From assembly GCA_001281695.1 (NCBI GenBank), contig LJIE01000001.1, positions 68,107 to 132,106 on the forward strand: a DNA stretch of 64,000 nucleotides, in the 5' to 3' direction. A program made the position numbers and the translations under genes. This document shows, one piece after another, positions 61,083-64,000 of the stretch. This DNA comes from a bacterium 336/3 (GTDB lineage: Bacteria; Bacteroidota; Bacteroidia; Cytophagales; Thermonemataceae). Numbering within the stretch: position 1 is the stretch's first letter; every line of letters starts with the position of its first letter. Under the pieces are notes generated by a model that was given only the letters and a program-made list of their open reading frames with translations, was not told where the DNA came from and searched no databases.

Positions 61083-63401
61083 ATGGTAAATGTATACAAG
61101 TTTATTTTATTTTTAAGTTTATATATTATTGGTTTACAGGCATATAGTCAAGATACGTTACGCCCAAGTACTCACGAAATAGAAGTAGAAGAACTTTTAA
61201 AGCAGAAAAATACTTCAGATGATTTTGAGGATGTAAACATCATTACAACCAGCCGTACAGCTGAACAAAAATCAAGTAGAGCACCAGGAACAGTATTTGT
61301 TATTACTGCTGAACAGATTCAAAGAAGAGGATATACTTCTTTATCTGAACTTTTGTTAGATGTCCCCAATGTACGAGTAGATAATTTGGTTGACCCTCGT
61401 TGGAATAATAATATTATTATACGAGGCATTACTGGAACAAATGCCAATGCAAATGATAAATTTATTTTACTCATTGATGGTGTTCGGGCAAATTCCCCTA
61501 CTAATGATATTATTCCTATTATAGAAAATTATCCTGTACATTTAGCAAAACAAGTTGAAATAGTATTTGGTCCTGCCTCAGCACTCTATGGAGCAGATGC
61601 TTTTGCTGGTGTAATTAATATTATTACAAAAACAGCTAGTGACATTAAAAAAAATGAAGCTAGTGGTATGATAGGAGCATATAATTATTATTTAGGAAAT
61701 GTTTCTTTAGCAAAGAAAGCAACTGAGAAATTAAGCTATACGCTTTCTGCACAATACATGATAGATGCAATGCCTCAATTAAGTAAGTTTTATCAAGAAG
61801 AGTATAAAACTATGGAGAGTAATCTGGCTTCTGGTACTTTCAATACTGTTTTTGGACCTATTAAATCAAATGTTAATCCTATTTATAGTATTGATCCTCT
61901 ACAAGGCTATGCTATTCATGGAAATGTTCGTTATAGCGATTTTTCATTTACACTTTTTAAAAATAAATCTGTAAACTCCTCTACACTTGCTGTAAACCCT
62001 GATAACACTGTACATAACAAAGGGAACTTTTTTGGACATAGCGTGACGATGGGTAATATTACTTACAATAAAACATTAGGTAAAATTCAGTTAAATAGCT
62101 TCTTGGTAGGCAGTTTATATAATCTAGATCCAGAGTCAAGTTTTAGAAACGTTTATACAGGTTTACAAACTGCTTATTTATTTTCTAAAGGACAAATGCT
62201 GAAAGGTGAACAAATTGTAACTTATACACTTAACAACAATATAAATTTTACCACAGGTTTTACTTACGAAAGTTTCTTTTCTAATCCTCGTGGGCATGAT
62301 TTACAATCACCAATTTATAATAGAACTCAAAGACCTATTATTGTAGGTTCTATTCAACCAAATAATCCTAATGGTATACGAGCTGATATTCCTGAGTTGA
62401 GATATTCTAATGTGGGTGGTTTTATCCAATCTCAAATATCTCTTTTAGAAAAAATATATTTGACTTTAGGTGGCAGATACGATTATAGTAGTCGTTATGG
62501 AGGCTCATTTAATCCTAGAGCGGGTTTAGTGTACGAGATCAATAAAAACTTCAGTACCAAACTTTTATATGGATCTGCATTTTTAGCTCCTTCACCTTTA
62601 GCTGCATTTGATCAATTTGGTACATTTTTTAGCCCTGATAATGGTACAACTTATCAATCCTTCTTTTTCAGATTGCCTAATCCTAATTTAAAACCCCAAA
62701 CCATTCAAACAATAGAAGGGGCTTTTGCTTTTAACAGTAAAAATTTCAGAGCGAATCTGAACGGATTTTATTCTCTAAGTAATGGATTATTTGATTATGG
62801 AGCAGATGCTACCAATGGAAATTTATACAATGGACAATATGAAGGTTGGCCTGTTGCATTTATAGAAGTAGCTATCAATAGAGGTAAACAAACTAATTAT
62901 GGAGGAGCTTTACAATTAGAATATCGAGAGAGTTTTGGTAAGAACAATAAAATTATAAGCTATTTTTCAACAAGTTATGTAAATGGAAGTGTAAATAACA
63001 TCAACAATAATGGTAATGAAGAAAAAATTGAATTACCTGCTATTTCACCTTTCATTTTTAAAGCTGGAGTGGAGATGGATTTGGGCAGAAGATTCAATTT
63101 TTCCTTAAGAGGAATATTTATCAATGAACAATTCTCATATGCACGAAGTCAAACAGATAATAACAAAAGACAAAGGTTACAAGGATATTCTCTTTTGAAT
63201 CTACATGCAAATTACTTCGTAAATAACTATTGTACTTTATTTTTACAAGCTAGAAATCTTTTAGATCAAAGAAGTTATGCTGTAAATTTAGGTGCTTCTC
63301 CTCAAGCTAATTTGCAAGGAGCAGCAGCACAAGCAGAATTTGCAAATGGAGCACCTCAAAATCCAATACGCATTATGGGGGGATTTAATTTAAAGTTTTA
63401 A
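61083..63401 (+). CDS. TonB-dependent outer membrane receptor
   Basis: The 772-residue protein has a signal peptide ending AYSQ and no CarboxypepD_reg domain. A plug domain (about residues 55-180) contains SRAPGTVFVITAEQIQRRG and GPASALYGADAFAGVINIIT. The beta barrel ends MGGFNLKF. The ligand is not predictable; the barrel lacks obvious FecA- or SusC-type extensions. A TPR gene follows after 47 bases, and another TPR protein may assist it. No riboswitch or iron-box-like sequence was found upstream. Confidence 0.93.
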   Translation: MVNVYKFILFLSLYIIGLQAYSQDTLRPSTHEIEVEELLKQKNTSDDFEDVNIITTSRTAEQKSSRAPGTVFVITAEQIQRRGYTSLSELLLDVPNVRVDNLVDPRWNNNIIIRGITGTNANANDKFILLIDGVRANSPTNDIIPIIENYPVHLAKQVEIVFGPASALYGADAFAGVINIITKTASDIKKNEASGMIGAYNYYLGNVSLAKKATEKLSYTLSAQYMIDAMPQLSKFYQEEYKTMESNLASGTFNTVFGPIKSNVNPIYSIDPLQGYAIHGNVRYSDFSFTLFKNKSVNSSTLAVNPDNTVHNKGNFFGHSVTMGNITYNKTLGKIQLNSFLVGSLYNLDPESSFRNVYTGLQTAYLFSKGQMLKGEQIVTYTLNNNINFTTGFTYESFFSNPRGHDLQSPIYNRTQRPIIVGSIQPNNPNGIRADIPELRYSNVGGFIQSQISLLEKIYLTLGGRYDYSSRYGGSFNPRAGLVYEINKNFSTKLLYGSAFLAPSPLAAFDQFGTFFSPDNGTTYQSFFFRLPNPNLKPQTIQTIEGAFAFNSKNFRANLNGFYSLSNGLFDYGADATNGNLYNGQYEGWPVAFIEVAINRGKQTNYGGALQLEYRESFGKNNKIISYFSTSYVNGSVNNINNNGNEEKIELPAISPFIFKAGVEMDLGRRFNFSLRGIFINEQFSYARSQTDNNKRQRLQGYSLLNLHANYFVNNYCTLFLQARNLLDQRSYAVNLGASPQANLQGAAAQAEFANGAPQNPIRIMGGFNLKF

Positions 63402-63448
63402 ATATAATTTTTTTAAAATTGATATATTTAACAAAAACTGTTAGACTT

Positions 63449-64000
63449 ATGCGTTTCTTACTTATTGTATGGCTCTTTACTTTTGGGCTCCCTATGTATG
63501 CTCAAAATGTCAATGACTTAATAGCTCAATTGAACAAAGCAAAAGATGATGAGTCTAAAATTATGCTCTCTAAGCAAATAGGGCTTTTATATCAAAAACA
63601 ACAAGGATATAGCAAAGCTATTGAATATTATCAGAAAGCTTTTGAATTAGAAAAATCTAATAAAAAACCTTTACATCAACAAGGAGAAACACAAAAAGAT
63701 ATTGCTTTGGCGTATCTACTCATGCAAGACTACCCCAAAGCTACTGAAGGCTACAAGAAGGTGTTAGAAATAGAAAAAGCTGCTAAAGACACAGAAGAAA
63801 TCAAAGAAACACTAGAAGGGCTAGCTACAATTAGTACAGAATCAAAGGATTATAAAGCTGCTATTGATTATTACAAAGAATTAGTAGTTTATTATAAAAA
63901 TGATTTGCCTTCTCTTGCTAATACTTATAACAATATTGGTTACAACTATAAAAAATTAGGAGATACACCAAAGGCATTAGATAACTTTGACCAATCTATT
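63449..64000 (+). CDS. TPR protein (C-terminus beyond window)
   Basis: An ATG at 63449 starts an open frame of 184 codons that runs off the right edge. The signal peptide ends LPMYAQ. The rest is tetratricopeptide repeats such as GLLYQKQQGYSKAIEYYQKA and LANTYNNIGYNYKKLGDTPK. The domain layout resembles the periplasmic half of the TPR histidine kinase at 20229-22616. It may therefore be a TPR protein with a further membrane helix and output domain beyond the window. It follows the TonB-dependent receptor gene by 47 bases. Confidence 0.8.
   Translation, partial: MRFLLIVWLFTFGLPMYAQNVNDLIAQLNKAKDDESKIMLSKQIGLLYQKQQGYSKAIEYYQKAFELEKSNKKPLHQQGETQKDIALAYLLMQDYPKATEGYKKVLEIEKAAKDTEEIKETLEGLATISTESKDYKAAIDYYKELVVYYKNDLPSLANTYNNIGYNYKKLGDTPKALDNFDQSI

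Noticed and set aside
1-64000. CRISPR arrays, tRNA or rRNA genes, prophage or insertion sequences
   Set aside because: I looked for regularly spaced repeats, cloverleaf-like CCA ends, integrase or transposase motifs and found none.

Overview
The window is an ordinary-looking stretch of chromosome from a member of the phylum Bacteroidota, most likely the Cytophagales or a close relative. The evidence is the strongly AT-rich DNA, start codons without clear Shine-Dalgarno sequences, promoters of the TTTG / TAnnTTTG type, a secreted enzyme with a type IX secretion (T9SS) C-terminal sorting tail, a DUF2480 protein, CarboxypepD_reg-type TonB-dependent receptors, and many short signal peptides ending in AQ. 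I saw no rRNA, tRNA, CRISPR array, prophage or insertion sequence. Dense intrinsic terminators make the transcription units easy to read.

Layout. Bases 1-7 kb: a conserved protein of unknown function cut by the left edge, a TolC-family outer membrane protein, a MoxR/magnesium-chelatase-like AAA+ ATPase and pheT. 7-20 kb: a small LEA-like repeat protein, a penicillin-acylase-family hydrolase, an A-type Fe-S carrier, trpB, a histidine-ammonia-lyase-like enzyme, recA, a small secreted protein, asd, a DUF2480 protein, a secreted endonuclease/exonuclease/phosphatase-fold protein, a beta-lactamase-fold lipoprotein and a membrane protein that looks like a K+ channel without its selectivity filter. 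20-26 kb: a TPR histidine kinase, an alpha/beta hydrolase, two membrane proteins and an RNase Z-like protein. 26-32 kb: a complete efflux operon of TetR regulator, membrane fusion protein, and one polypeptide carrying both the RND pump and a TolC-like channel. Three matching palindromes flank the regulator gene. 32-40 kb: asnB, an M20 amidohydrolase, a T9SS-exported esterase, a PafA-type phosphatase and a serine dehydratase alpha subunit.

40-64 kb: a histidine kinase with a solute-binding-protein sensor followed by a small ankyrin protein; a PagL-like protein divergent from a TPR protein; a tonB / small membrane protein / PstS-like lipoprotein / TPR cluster preceded by a sigma54-like promoter; an ABC ATPase / lipoprotein / hydroxyacid dehydrogenase operon; a GC-rich inverted-repeat element; a TPP riboswitch controlling a TonB-dependent receptor; diacylglycerol kinase, DUF1361 and AI-2E genes; a pair of CarboxypepD_reg proteins, one with a Cys-rich N-terminus; glutamate dehydrogenase; waaA; a second TonB-dependent receptor; and a TPR protein cut by the right edge.

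The most interesting points are the RND-TolC fusion with its repeated operators, the filter-less channel-like protein, the riboswitch-controlled receptor with a readable promoter, the GC-rich hairpin element near 51.95 kb, two sigma54-like promoters, and the paired CarboxypepD_reg proteins. I found no clear novel defence or mobile system.
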